64,000 nt of DNA from Opitutaceae bacterium (GCA_030648295.1 JAUSID010000163.1:62001-126000); one strand, 5' to 3'. Positions 25,940-34,729 are shown, counted from the first letter of the stretch. Numbers and translations are program-made. The notes: generated by a model from the letters alone, not told the origin.

Positions 25940-26708
25940 CCGTTCGCTCATTCCGGTACTCGCGGCGCTCGCGCTGGTGCTGGTTGGGTTCGAAATATCG
26001 GACACCGATCTGTGGGTGCAGGATCGTCTTTTTGATTTCCCGCATGGCCGGTGGATCGTCGATGGCGCGGACCCGCTCTGGCGCGCGCTTTTTTATTCGG
26101 GACCGAAGTCGGCGCTGATTGCCCTGGGTTTGCTCGCGCTCGTGCGGCTGCTGGCACCGGCGCGTTGGGCGTGGATTCGGCGCGGATGGGGCGGCGCATC
26201 GCGCGCGGATGTCGGCGTGCTGGTGCTGACGCTCGCGACGACTCCGGTGCTAATCGGGTGGGGCAAGGCGGTGACAAACGTGTTTTGCCCGTCTGAGATC
26301 CGGCGCTACGGCGGCGACGTGACCTACGTCAAGGTGTTCAGCTCCTACCCGCCTGGAGATCGACCGGTCCGTGCCGGCCGGGGTTTTCCGGCCGGACACG
26401 CCAGCGGAGGATTCGCGCTGCTGGCCCTGGCCGGGCTCGCGCGTACTCGTCGCGGTCAGCTTGCCGGCATGGCCGTGGGGCTCGTCCTCGGCGGCACGAT
26501 GGGCGGCTACCAGATGATGAAGGGGGCGCACTACCTGAGCCATACTGTCGTCACCGCGCTGGTGGCGTGGCTGGTGTTTATCGCGTGGCGGCTGGTTTTT
26601 CGGCGCCGCGATCGCGACGATGGAAGCGCGCTTGCGGCATCGCGAACCGCCGCCGAGCCGGCCGAGGAGTCCACCGCGATGGAGTCGCGATCAGTCGCGC
26701 AACTCTGA
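25908..26708 (+). CDS. PAP2-like membrane phosphatase / phosphotransferase
   Basis: 266 residues if the GTG at 25908 is used (overlap of 32 bases with the upstream gene). The frame is open further back inside that gene but those codons are a shadow. Five to six hydrophobic helices. Motifs in PAP2 order: a weak first motif KAVTNVFCPSE, PAGHASGGFALLALA (the PSGH motif with Ala for Ser), and GAHYLSHTVVTALVAW (SRxxxxxH-type third motif, Tyr-Leu-Ser-His). Such enzymes remove phosphate from lipid phosphates or undecaprenyl diphosphate, or transfer it to lipid A. The active His pair (PAGH and LSH) is kept. Coupling to the LtaS-like gene suggests recycling of diacylglycerol or lipid-phosphate by-products. 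The start is uncertain. Confidence 0.8.
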   Translation: MTPSRSRRRLDRSLIPVLAALALVLVGFEISDTDLWVQDRLFDFPHGRWIVDGADPLWRALFYSGPKSALIALGLLALVRLLAPARWAWIRRGWGGASRADVGVLVLTLATTPVLIGWGKAVTNVFCPSEIRRYGGDVTYVKVFSSYPPGDRPVRAGRGFPAGHASGGFALLALAGLARTRRGQLAGMAVGLVLGGTMGGYQMMKGAHYLSHTVVTALVAWLVFIAWRLVFRRRDRDDGSALAASRTAAEPAEESTAMESRSVAQL

Positions 26709-26795
26709 CTGCGCCTCGTCGGGCGCGACGGGGAATCGACCTACTCGCTCACTTCACTCGCACGCTCCACTCGCTCACGCTCGTAGCTACGAAAC

Positions 26796-29621
26796 TCAGA
26801 ATGAAAACGTCGACGTGAGCAGCCACTCGCGCGGCGTCTGGAAGCGGTAATTCAGAATCGCACCGCTGGCCGCCGCGGTCTGCGGAATGATATCCGTGTT
26901 GTTCAGCGCATTGTTGACGTTGAGCTGAAGTGACCACGACACGTTCTGACCGAATGCGGTCACGCGGCGGCGGTAGCCGATGTTGGCATCGGTCAGCGTG
27001 TGCGAACCGGCGCGAACCGGCTGCCGCGTTGCCGGATCGGTCGACGTGTAGCCGAGCACCGTGCCTTGGCGCCAGCGGGCGCCGGCGCCAATCGAGAATC
27101 CCTTCAACGTCTCCTTGGTGAACGTGTAATTCGTTCGGATATTGCCACTCCATTTTGGACTGATTTGGAGCAGCGTGCCTTCGACGAGAATGAACCGCGG
27201 GCCAATGAAATTTTCCGTCTGGAGCAGCTGATCCGCAATCGTGGCGTCGCCGGACGTCACCCAGGCTTCCCGATGAGCAGCCACGTAGTCGCGGATCGCG
27301 GTGCCCACGCTCGTCCAGCTCGTCTTCGCGGTCGCGAGGTTCGCGGTGAGCCGCCACTGCGGCGTCGGGTTGGCGACGATTTCGCCTTCCACTCCCTGCG
27401 CGGTATTATCGTAGTTATAGGCGTTGCAACTCACGATCTCCTGATCGCGTTGCGCGTTGGTGATCAGCCCGAGCAAAGCCATCCGGTTCCAGATGTTGTT
27501 CACGTGATCCTGCACGTTGCCGGTGCCGACGGAAGTGCTGTTGTTCTTCACCGCGGTTTGATAATACACGACGCGGGCCGTGAGCCGGTTTTGCAGCAGG
27601 TGAAACTGGATGCCGTAATCCTCGGTTTCGCCGCGCGGCTGAGGCACCGGATTGTTCGGCAGCGTCTTCTGGTTGAGCGCGGGTAGCGCGAAGTTGTCGG
27701 AGCGATTTGCCATCAGCGACACCCAGTTGGTCACGTGGAAAACGACGCCCTGGCTGCGGGTCGAGCCCTCGACCTTGTTGGTGTTGGCCCGGCCCGGCAT
27801 CAGGAATCCCTGCGTGTATCCGCCAACCCGCTCCGCGCTGCGCACGCCGGTGCTGAGCTTGCTGTAGAGATAGTCGTGTCGCATGCCGACGGTGAAGACG
27901 ACGCGGTCGTTCCAGAACCGGCTCTGCGTCGCGAGCATCCAGGCGTTGAGATAGTAGCGGTTGTACGCCGGCGTGGCCTTCGGCACGAATCCGGTTCCCG
28001 GCAGGGGGTTCAGCCGGTAGTCGCGCAAGGAAATGTTTTCCACCGGGCCGCTCAGGTCCACGTACGTTCGTCGCAGAATGTAATTCGTGGAGTCCTCCGG
28101 TGCGGCCGGATTGATCGGATTGTCGATCCGCTGCTCGACGTACGTGGTGTTCCAGGATTTCTGCTCCCAGCGATCGCCCATGCCGGCGAGTTGGTGCCGG
28201 CCAAAAATTTTTCCGAGGTCGGCCTGGTACGCGAGGGTGAGCCGAAGCCCGTCGCGCCGATCCTCCTGGAGCCGCGACTGCATGTAGTTCTCCAGATACG
28301 GACGGCCGACGTTCGGATTTGGGATCGATGCGGGCCCGCCGGCGGGCAGGTTCCACAGGAACTCGTTGGGATCAAAAAACAGGAGCATGTCCGGGCCATT
28401 GATGTCGCGTTGGTCCGAGTGGTAAATCTGCCGCGTGGCCGCGAGCTCGGCGAAGAAAGTGCGCGTGATCTCCTGGCGCAGAATCGCGCTGTTGTTGCTG
28501 AACTTCGCGCTGTTGCCAGGACCGGGTCCGGCGAGCACGGCCCGCTTTGGCACGAGCGAAAAGTCCTGGATCATCGGCGTCCGGGTCGAGTCGTTCACCG
28601 GATTCGCGGTGCGGCCCATGTTGAAGAAATTCCGATATTGGGTGACGGGGTCGCCCTCGATGTAGACCCACCAGTTGGTGCTGCTCACGCGACGCAATCC
28701 CCGCGCGTCCGGCGTGCTGCTCGTAATCGGGACCGTGAGGGTGGGCCGGCCGGCATTGAGCCAGGCCGAAACGTGATTGGGTCCGAGATACGGCCGCGGC
28801 CGCCGAAAATCGTAGCGGGCGCCCTCCGATTGGATGTCGAGCGTCGTCTTCGGCCGGACCTGGAAACGAAGCGCGCCATAAACCCGCTTGTTGTTGCTGA
28901 ACTCCCAGGGCCGCCACCCGGTCTTGTGATCCGCCACGGCATCGATCCGTAGCGCGAGTTTCTCGCGGATGATGGGCTGGTTGTAATCGATGGTCGCGCG
29001 GAGCGCGTCGAATGACCCGGCGCGAATCGAGGCCGAGTGAATCGGCCGCCGCAGGTCCGCGTTCCGCGACTGGGTGTTGAAACTGCCGCCGGCCTGGCCG
29101 ATGCCGAAGAGAATCGCGTTCGGGCCGCGGGAGAACTCGACGCGCTCGATGTTGTAGGTGTCGATCTCGAAGTTGTAGCTGAAAAAATTCACCGTGCGGC
29201 CGCTGGCCGAGCCGCCGCCCGTCGGCAGCCCGCGGGCGGTGATGCCCGAGGTCGGATTCATCAGGCTGTTGCCGTTGGGTCCGCCGCTGATGAATCCCAC
29301 GTCGGTGTCAGTGTTTAGTGAATACTTCGCGATGTCCTCGACCGAGGTGGCGCCGATGTCCTGGAGAAACTCGGCCGTGAAGACCGAAATGGATGCCGGG
29401 GTATCCTTCAGCTGGGAGTTGAGCCGCGAACCCGATGCGGCGTCCAAACCCATGTAGCCGGTGTCGCGGTCGACGCGGACTTCGAACGGCGTCAGTTCGA
29501 CCGGCTTTTCCTCCTTCAGGACGGAGGGATTTGGCGCGGTGATGGTTTGGGCGGCCGCCAGAACGGCAGCGAGAAACGAGGCTGAACCGGCGCAAGCGCG
29601 CACGCGATTGGAACGGACCAT
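26796..29621 (-). CDS. TonB-dependent outer-membrane receptor
   Basis: 941 residues. ATG at 29621 opens a signal peptide (MVRSNRVRACAGSASFLAAVLAAAQT). The Opitutaceae-type leader motif VELTPFEVRVDRDTGY follows (~res 40-56), then a plug domain (SQLKDTPASISVFTAEFLQDIGATSVEDIAKYS ... VEFSRGPNAILFGIGQAGGSFNTQSRNA) and a 22-strand-type barrel ending in a terminal Phe (LTSTFSF). It imports a large ligand across the outer membrane using TonB. There is no STN domain, so it is not a transducer. Upstream (same strand) lie a broken sulfatase gene and an MFS transporter, and beyond that a sialidase relic. The context suggests sulfated or sialylated glycan fragments as past ligand, but this is inference. 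Confidence 0.93.
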   Translation of the reverse strand: MVRSNRVRACAGSASFLAAVLAAAQTITAPNPSVLKEEKPVELTPFEVRVDRDTGYMGLDAASGSRLNSQLKDTPASISVFTAEFLQDIGATSVEDIAKYSLNTDTDVGFISGGPNGNSLMNPTSGITARGLPTGGGSASGRTVNFFSYNFEIDTYNIERVEFSRGPNAILFGIGQAGGSFNTQSRNADLRRPIHSASIRAGSFDALRATIDYNQPIIREKLALRIDAVADHKTGWRPWEFSNNKRVYGALRFQVRPKTTLDIQSEGARYDFRRPRPYLGPNHVSAWLNAGRPTLTVPITSSTPDARGLRRVSSTNWWVYIEGDPVTQYRNFFNMGRTANPVNDSTRTPMIQDFSLVPKRAVLAGPGPGNSAKFSNNSAILRQEITRTFFAELAATRQIYHSDQRDINGPDMLLFFDPNEFLWNLPAGGPASIPNPNVGRPYLENYMQSRLQEDRRDGLRLTLAYQADLGKIFGRHQLAGMGDRWEQKSWNTTYVEQRIDNPINPAAPEDSTNYILRRTYVDLSGPVENISLRDYRLNPLPGTGFVPKATPAYNRYYLNAWMLATQSRFWNDRVVFTVGMRHDYLYSKLSTGVRSAERVGGYTQGFLMPGRANTNKVEGSTRSQGVVFHVTNWVSLMANRSDNFALPALNQKTLPNNPVPQPRGETEDYGIQFHLLQNRLTARVVYYQTAVKNNSTSVGTGNVQDHVNNIWNRMALLGLITNAQRDQEIVSCNAYNYDNTAQGVEGEIVANPTPQWRLTANLATAKTSWTSVGTAIRDYVAAHREAWVTSGDATIADQLLQTENFIGPRFILVEGTLLQISPKWSGNIRTNYTFTKETLKGFSIGAGARWRQGTVLGYTSTDPATRQPVRAGSHTLTDANIGYRRRVTAFGQNVSWSLQLNVNNALNNTDIIPQTAAASGAILNYRFQTPREWLLTSTFSF

Positions 29622-29807
29622 GGTGTGACGATGGAGGTTTGCTGGACGAACGGCCGGGCACGCGGCTTGACGCGTACAATGGCAATTCGATACGCGCCGG
29701 AATCGCGGGAGTCGAGTTTCGCGCGAACGAGCGGGAGTGAAGATGCGCTCGTCGCGCAACGGACGAATGAAGCACGTGGCGCAACAGCGCGCCACCTACA
29801 GTCAAAC

Positions 29808-31319
29808 TTATGGACGCAGATCACGGCGGGATGTCGCGCCCCATATCCGGACGTTTCGAAATTCGGCGGAGCCGCGGTGAACGAGGAATTCGATTCGCGA
29901 GCCGGCCCGGGAACGTGCCGGCCACGTCGTCGTCAACGCGGGTCGGCCGTCGACCGTCAGCACCAGCGATTCACCGACAAGTTCGAGCACCACGGCGTGC
30001 CACTGGTTGCCGGTAATCGGCGCCGGGACGGAATCCGGTCGGGACGCCACCGTCGCGGCAGGAGGTCCACCGGGCGCCAACGTGAGCCGGTCTCGTCCAG
30101 CCAGAGTCGAACGCGGGCATCGGATGCATCTGAAAGCTGGATACCGGCACGGGTTTGGCCGGAGAATCGCGTTTCAAAGTGGATGACGGCCCCAGCGAAC
30201 GGCGGCTCGCAGTGGAGCGTGGCGGCCGCGCCGCGGCCGGCGGAACCACGCGTGGCGCCAGCGCCCGACGTCCACTCTCCGGCGCGCCGTCGCCACGACG
30301 GTGCGAGCGGCAGCTCCGCGAGACTGTCGCTAAGAGAATCAATCCGCGCGTCGTGCACGACGTCGGCGGCCCGTCGATCATCGGTGCATCCGCGACCGTG
30401 AGCTGCTGCCGCATCCGCTGCACCGACTGGTCGAGTCGTTCCATTTCGATCTGGATGGCGGCGGGGTCCTCGGCGCCGCCGCCCTGGTCATGGGTGGCGC
30501 GCATCCACGCCTCGAGCGCGTGGCGCAGCCGCGCGAGTTCGGAAACGGCGGCCGGATTGCCGCGGAAATCCTCGCGACCATGGTCGGCGAAAAAAACACG
30601 GCCGTGTTGTCGCGCAGTCCGTCCTGCTCGAGTCGCCGGAGAACGACGCCAGCCTTGGCGTCCACGCGGCCGACTTCGTCGAGGTAAGCGGCCCAGTCGG
30701 CGCGGATCACCGGATCGTCGGCGAGGTAGCCAGGGAGGTCGACCGAGGCCGGGTCGACCGGATTGTCCTCAGCTTTTCGATACGGCCGGTGGGTCTGCTG
30801 GAAATTCAGCTGCGCGTAAAAGGGCTGCCGGCCCTTCAGGTCGGCCCATTTGTCGCCGTCGAACGCCCTGCCGTCGTCGTGAAAGTTCCAGTCGGTCTTG
30901 GCCGCGCCCGAGAAACCGAGTTCCGGCGGCAACGAGCGCAGGTTCACCGTGAAGTAGCCGGCTTCACGCATCCGCTCGGTGATGAGCCGGACATCCGCGG
31001 GCCGGTGGAACCCGTCTTGGCGGTGACTGCGATGATGATGCGCGCCAATGGCCGTTTGATCGCGGCCGGTCATGAACGCCGAGCGCGAAGGGGAGCAGAC
31101 CGAGGCGGTCGCGAACGCGCGCGTAAACCGGCGCGACTCGGTCGCGAACTGATCGATGTTCGGCGTGCGGACAGACTTGTTGCCGTAGCAGCCAAAGTCG
31201 GGGCACGCATCCTCGATGATCAGCCAGAGGATGTTCGGCCTGACCGGGAGCGTGGCGGCCTGAGCGGCGCCGATGCCGGCGCACCACACCACGAACGCGA
31301 GGAACCCGACGCGACGCAT
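29808..31319 (-). pseudogene. Arylsulfatase-type sulfatase with C-terminal lectin-like domain, broken by three frameshifts
   Basis: The N-terminal part (from ATG 31319) is a good sulfatase: signal peptide (GFLAFVVWCAGIGAAQA), metal site RPNILWLIIEDACPDFGCYG, and the formylglycine site C75-SPSR in ATASVCSPSRSAFMTGR. The frame breaks first at 30590-30596, a run of seven A (seven T on the coding strand): one more T would give VFFFADHGRED, the expected metal-site strand. A second break lies near 30360-30368 (one base short; TVVHDARIDSLSDSLAEL after repair) and a third near 30082 (one base short; SRLAPGGPPAATV after repair). Beyond, residues like NQWHAVVLELVGESLVLTVDG and FRNVRIWGATS form a concanavalin/DUF1080-like end domain. 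All three are single-base losses, so the gene is decayed unless the sequence is wrong. Confidence 0.85.
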
Positions 31320-31337
31320 TTAACGTAATACGTTAAA
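31319..31337. promoter_or_regulatory. ACGTATTACGT palindrome, copy 3, at a start codon
   Basis: TTTAACGTA and TACGTTAAA around one base; its last A is the first base of the sulfatase ATG (read on the minus strand). Same 11-bp core as 18652-18674 and 18701-18721. Confidence 0.7.
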
Positions 31338-31379
31338 AACTGGTCGGGCCCAGGGGGCGGAGCAAAGGCGGGGGCCGGA

Positions 31380-32813
31380 CTAATCCTCCGGCAGCGGCTG
31401 GCCCTTGGTCTCCGGGGCCCAGATCAGCGCCACGAGGCCCAGCAGGAAGATGAAGGAGAGAAACGTCGCCGCCTTGCGGAACGGATCGGCCACGCCGCCC
31501 TCGATCAGCTGCCGGTTGATGAGCATCAGCAGGGGCGGGAAGCCGGCGGCGAGATAGCGGACGGTGTTGTAGCAGAAGCCGACGCCCGTGCCGCGCAGCC
31601 GCGTCGGAAACAGCTCGGGGAAATAGATGGCGTATCCGCCGAACACCGACAGTTGGGCGAAGCCCATCAGCGGCAGCATCCAGTAGGCATCCGCGCCGGT
31701 CTTCAGGCTGTTGAACACGAAGATGGTCACGCCGAAGCAAAGGATGAATGCGATCAGGAATGCGGGTTTCCGGCCCCACCGGGTGGCGACGACCGTAAAT
31801 GCGACCATGCCGAGGAATGAGCCCACATCCTGCAACGCGAGGCCATAGCCGCGGACGGTGTCCACGACGTGCTGCGGCGAGCCCTTGAGGGCCGTCGAGA
31901 TCAGCTCGGGCGAGAAGAACCCGACGCCCCACAATCCCGCCATGCCCGCCAGCCCGAGGCCGATGCCGACGAGGACGTTCCGCCGCCGCACGGGATGGCC
32001 AAAGAATAGATCCCGAATCCTCCCCGCTTTCTCGCTTCCCGCTTTTGCGCGTCGCTTGGCGGCTTTCCACATCTCCGGCTCATGGAGCACGAACATGGTC
32101 GGAACGACGAGGAGCGCGGGCAGGATGCCGATGAAGAACAGAATCCGCCACCCGCTCATGCCGAACAGAAAATCCGCGCGGCCGGGTTGAACCTGCGTGC
32201 TGATGAGCGAGCCCATGATGTTGCCGATGGCGGACAGCGCCTGCAGCGAGCCGAGCGCGACCGCGCGAATCCGCGTCGGCACACTTTCCGCGACGAGCGT
32301 CGTGGCGGCCCCGAACATGCCACCCACGCCCAGCCCGACGAGGAACCGATAGGTCATGAACTCGGTGACGGTGTGAGCGAAACCCGACAAACCCGTGAAT
32401 CCGGAGTAAACGAGCAGCGTGACTGTCATCGTCTTCACCCGGCCCAGCTTGTCACTCATCGTCCCGAAGATGATTCCCCCGGTGGCCCATCCGATGAGCA
32501 TGATTCCGGTGGCATAGCCGACCAGTTCCTTCACCGCGGCATCCGGCGATCCGCTGAGCGTGATTCCCGTTATCCAAACGACGAAATTCCTCAACCAAGT
32601 TCCCACCATGCTATCCGTCGTTCCACTGGCCAGGATTTCGCGCATCGCCGGTTCGCGCGCCAGGGCGAACAGCCGTTGATCCATGCAGTCGAAAAGCCAT
32701 CCCGCCGACGCGATGATGACCACGAGCCAATGGTAAAACGTCACCGGCTCGTTGGCCGGGACTGGACCCGGCGGTGTCTTTTCCGGTTTGAGCGAATCCT
32801 GCGGGGAAATCAT
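31380..32813 (-). CDS. MFS transporter, sialate/metabolite:H+ symporter type
   Basis: 477 residues with twelve hydrophobic segments. Major-facilitator marks: GWLFDCMDQRLFALA in helix 1 (the acidic Asp typical of the metabolite:H+ symporter group), GTMSDKLGRVKTM between helices 2 and 3, RFLVGLGVGGMFGAATTLVAESVPTRIRA in helices 4-5, and the mirrored FPTRLRGTGVGFCYNTVRYLAA in the second half. Group members import sialic acid (NanT), sugar acids or aromatic acids. The sialidase relic just beyond its start favours sialate. ATG at 32813 is preceded by AAAGGAA at good distance, one of the few Shine-Dalgarno-like motifs in the window. Probably first gene of an operon with the broken sulfatase (60-bp gap). 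Confidence 0.85.
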   Translation of the reverse strand: MISPQDSLKPEKTPPGPVPANEPVTFYHWLVVIIASAGWLFDCMDQRLFALAREPAMREILASGTTDSMVGTWLRNFVVWITGITLSGSPDAAVKELVGYATGIMLIGWATGGIIFGTMSDKLGRVKTMTVTLLVYSGFTGLSGFAHTVTEFMTYRFLVGLGVGGMFGAATTLVAESVPTRIRAVALGSLQALSAIGNIMGSLISTQVQPGRADFLFGMSGWRILFFIGILPALLVVPTMFVLHEPEMWKAAKRRAKAGSEKAGRIRDLFFGHPVRRRNVLVGIGLGLAGMAGLWGVGFFSPELISTALKGSPQHVVDTVRGYGLALQDVGSFLGMVAFTVVATRWGRKPAFLIAFILCFGVTIFVFNSLKTGADAYWMLPLMGFAQLSVFGGYAIYFPELFPTRLRGTGVGFCYNTVRYLAAGFPPLLMLINRQLIEGGVADPFRKAATFLSFIFLLGLVALIWAPETKGQPLPED

Positions 32814-33134
32814 GAGAGCGTTCCTTTGATTAGGGGGAAGCGAGTTTGCTGTCGGGTCAGCGAATCGAAGTCAATCGATGCCGACTGCCATTTTAGGCCG
32901 AAGCAAACACCCCCAGCCGCAACAAGTGTCTTGCTCCACCTCGGGCGGAACTGCGGTTTCCTGCGAGTGCGGGCGTGGCCGACCATCTCGGCGGGTTGTG
33001 GTGGGAGCGGAACCATGAGCGTTTCTTCCCCTGCAAGTCCGGATGCCGGCCGGCTCACGCGTGCCGGGCGGATCGCAAGACCAAGAAACGTGAACGCGAT
33101 TAAGCCGGCCGGCGAAACGCGACCATCGAGAAAG

Positions 33135-33335
33135 GTGGCCGGCGATCGCACGCCGCTCGTCATCGCAACGGGCACCGGTCCAACCGGCGGTTGGAGACCG
33201 GCGGTGATCATAGAAGCGGACGGCGAGAGGAACGCCGGGTACTCTTATACCGCGATCCACTTCACGGCGGAGGCCGTGATGGTGGCGTATTGCGCGGGTG
33301 GTGAATCCGACGGCAACCGGCTCGCGCGACTGCCG
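33135..33335 (+). pseudogene. Relic of a sialidase (BNR-type) C-terminus
   Basis: In one frame the text reads DRTPLVIA, then GWRPAVIIEADGERNAG, YSYTAIHFTAEAVMVAYC and AGGESDGNRLARL. This is the order found near the C-terminus of exo-alpha-sialidase-like proteins of Planctomycetes and Verrucomicrobia (RTPL...A, then GYSYTAIHF..., then AYCAGG...NRLR). No start, no Asp-box repeats and a probable frame change just upstream (ATIEK lies in another frame at ~33123). The 633-bp spacer 32814-33446 otherwise holds no intact gene. Confidence 0.55.
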
Positions 33336-33353
33336 GCCAAACGTGCGCTTGTT

Positions 33354-33440
33354 TCAGGGGTCGTCGAACGTCAGGCTCGCGACGTGATACGCGCCGGGCA
33401 CGAAGTTCCAGCGGCCGCCCTTGCCGAGATTCAGGGACTG
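33354..33440 (-). pseudogene. Possible gene-end fragment on the minus strand
   Basis: 28 codons ending in TGA read LNLGKGGRWNFVPGAYHVAS then LTFDDP, with G/C in almost every third position (26 of 28), better than the plus-strand frames here. It looks like the C-terminus of a real protein whose upstream part is gone, since DUF2851 begins immediately next to it. Family not recognised. Confidence 0.35.
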
Positions 33441-33446
33441 TATGGC

Positions 33447-34601
33447 GTGTTTTCGTTTCCGGAAAAATTGCTGCAAAAAATCTGGGTGCGCGGCGATTTC
33501 AACCGTGCGGCGGCCAGCACCACCACGGGCCGGCGTATCCGGATTGTTCATCCCGGGAAATGGAACCTGCTCGGCGGGCCGGACTTTCTCAACGCCCGGC
33601 TCCGCTTCGACGACGGCGGGGAAATCATCGGCGACGTCGAGGCCCATTTGCGGGCCAGTGACTGGGACAGTCACGGGCACGCGCTTGATCCGGCCTACGA
33701 CCGGGTGCGGCTGCACGTGGTGCTTTTTCCGCCCGAGCCGGGGAGAATCACGCGGGGCGGGGGCGGGCGGGAGATTCCCATCCTCGTGCTGCTGCCGCTG
33801 CTCCACCACGATCTCGAGGAATTCGCCGCGGACGAAGCGGTGGAGACGCTGGCGAATCGCGCCGCGTCGCGGATCCCCGAGGAACTTGGCTTGTTGCCGG
33901 CACCGGAGTTGGGCGTGCTGCTGCGGCGGCACTCGTTGGATCGCTGGCGGCAGAAGGTGCATTTTGCCCGGCTAAGAATCCAGCGGCTCGGCTGGGAGGC
34001 GGCGTGCCATCATGCGGCGCTGGAAATTCTCGGCTATCGGTTCAACCGGCCGCCGATGCTGCGGATCGCGGCGGAACATCCCCTCGCCGAGTGGGGCGGC
34101 GGTGAAGTTCAGCCGGATGAGCTCTATCAGGCGGAAACGGGCGGCTGGAGCCTGCAAGGTGTGCGGCCGGCAAATCATCCGCGCACGCGACTGCGCCAGT
34201 ATGCGAACTGGACGCGACAGCGCCCGGGCTGGCCCGCCGAACTGGACGCGCTGGCGGCGGCGTTGCCGGTGGCGTCGGCCGAGGTGCCGACGCGCGAAGC
34301 ACGGCACCGGAACAAGTTTCCCGATCTCCGCGAACGGCTTGCACGCGAGGTTGGTGGCGACTCCGTCGGCGGCACGCGGCTCGACAACCTGATCTGCGAT
34401 GGCGTGTTGCCGCTGGTCGCGGCGCGCACGGGGTTCGACGCGCACGGAATCTGGTTTCACTGGTTCGTCGGCGATCTGCCGCCGGTACTCATGACCGGCT
34501 TGCGGGCGCTCGGCGTGTGCGACGGACGCGCGCAACCCGCGTGCCACGGCGTTGCGCAAGGCTTGCTGGGCTGGCTGCTTCAGCGAGAAGCGAAAACGTG
34601 A
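33447..34601 (+). CDS. DUF2851 family protein
   Basis: 384 residues, function unknown; cytoplasmic, no signal peptide. Recognised by LLQKIWVRGDF at the start, RIVHPGKWNLLGGPDFLNARL (the 'HPGkwN..gGPDF..A' signature), GDVEAHLRASDWDSHGHALDPAYDRVRLHVVL (signature 'GdVE.H...DW..HgH..dpaYd.VvLHVV') and WHFARLRIQRLGW-like helices in the second half. Start: the frame is open for 1.3 kb upstream, but the conserved domain begins at the GTG 33447 (MFSFPEKLLQKIW), with CAGGGA ~12 bases before it. Upstream codons (possible starts 33279 and 33384) cover relic sequence with poor codon bias. Lies just before the nusA block but is separated from it by a strong terminator. Confidence 0.85.
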   Translation: MFSFPEKLLQKIWVRGDFNRAAASTTTGRRIRIVHPGKWNLLGGPDFLNARLRFDDGGEIIGDVEAHLRASDWDSHGHALDPAYDRVRLHVVLFPPEPGRITRGGGGREIPILVLLPLLHHDLEEFAADEAVETLANRAASRIPEELGLLPAPELGVLLRRHSLDRWRQKVHFARLRIQRLGWEAACHHAALEILGYRFNRPPMLRIAAEHPLAEWGGGEVQPDELYQAETGGWSLQGVRPANHPRTRLRQYANWTRQRPGWPAELDALAAALPVASAEVPTREARHRNKFPDLRERLAREVGGDSVGGTRLDNLICDGVLPLVAARTGFDAHGIWFHWFVGDLPPVLMTGLRALGVCDGRAQPACHGVAQGLLGWLLQREAKT

Positions 34602-34624
34602 GCGGCCCGAGCGGGGCGGGATGC

Positions 34625-34654
34625 TTGACAAAATTTTCGCCCGGCGGATACGTT
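34625..34654 (+). promoter_or_regulatory. Probable promoter of the nusA operon
   Basis: TTGACA at 34625-34630, then TACGTT at 34649-34654 (18-bp spacer) as a weak -10. Placement fits a short leader that contains the terminator structure at 34673-34712. Confidence 0.45.
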
Positions 34655-34672
34655 TACCGACTCAATCACACT

Positions 34673-34712
34673 CACTTTTCAAAAAGTGGGCCCTGCGGCC
34701 CGCTTTTTTTTT
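34673..34712 (+). terminator. Terminator / possible attenuator in the nusA leader
   Basis: Stem AGTGGGCC / GGCCCGCT (8 bp, one G-U pair, loop CTGC; 34685-34704) followed by nine T. Overlapping its 5' arm is an alternative hairpin CACTTTT / AAAAGTG (34673-34688). The two share AGTG (34685-34688) and cannot form together. Either it simply ends DUF2851 transcription, or, if the promoter at 34625 is used, it sits inside the leader and could attenuate the operon. Confidence 0.8.
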
Positions 34713-34729
34713 CCCATTAATCCACCCTC

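Noticed and set aside
30590-30596. Programmed -1 frameshift in the sulfatase at seven T
   Set aside because: The slippery pattern is not in the right phase (GTG TTT TTT), and two further breaks downstream would remain, so decay is simpler. RNA polymerase slippage cannot be excluded.
32082-33446. Very long open frame running upstream of DUF2851 through the MFS gene's opposite strand
   Set aside because: High-GC DNA keeps reverse frames open. Conserved DUF2851 sequence starts at 33447, and the part opposite the MFS gene is its antisense shadow. Only 33135-33335 looks like a protein remnant.
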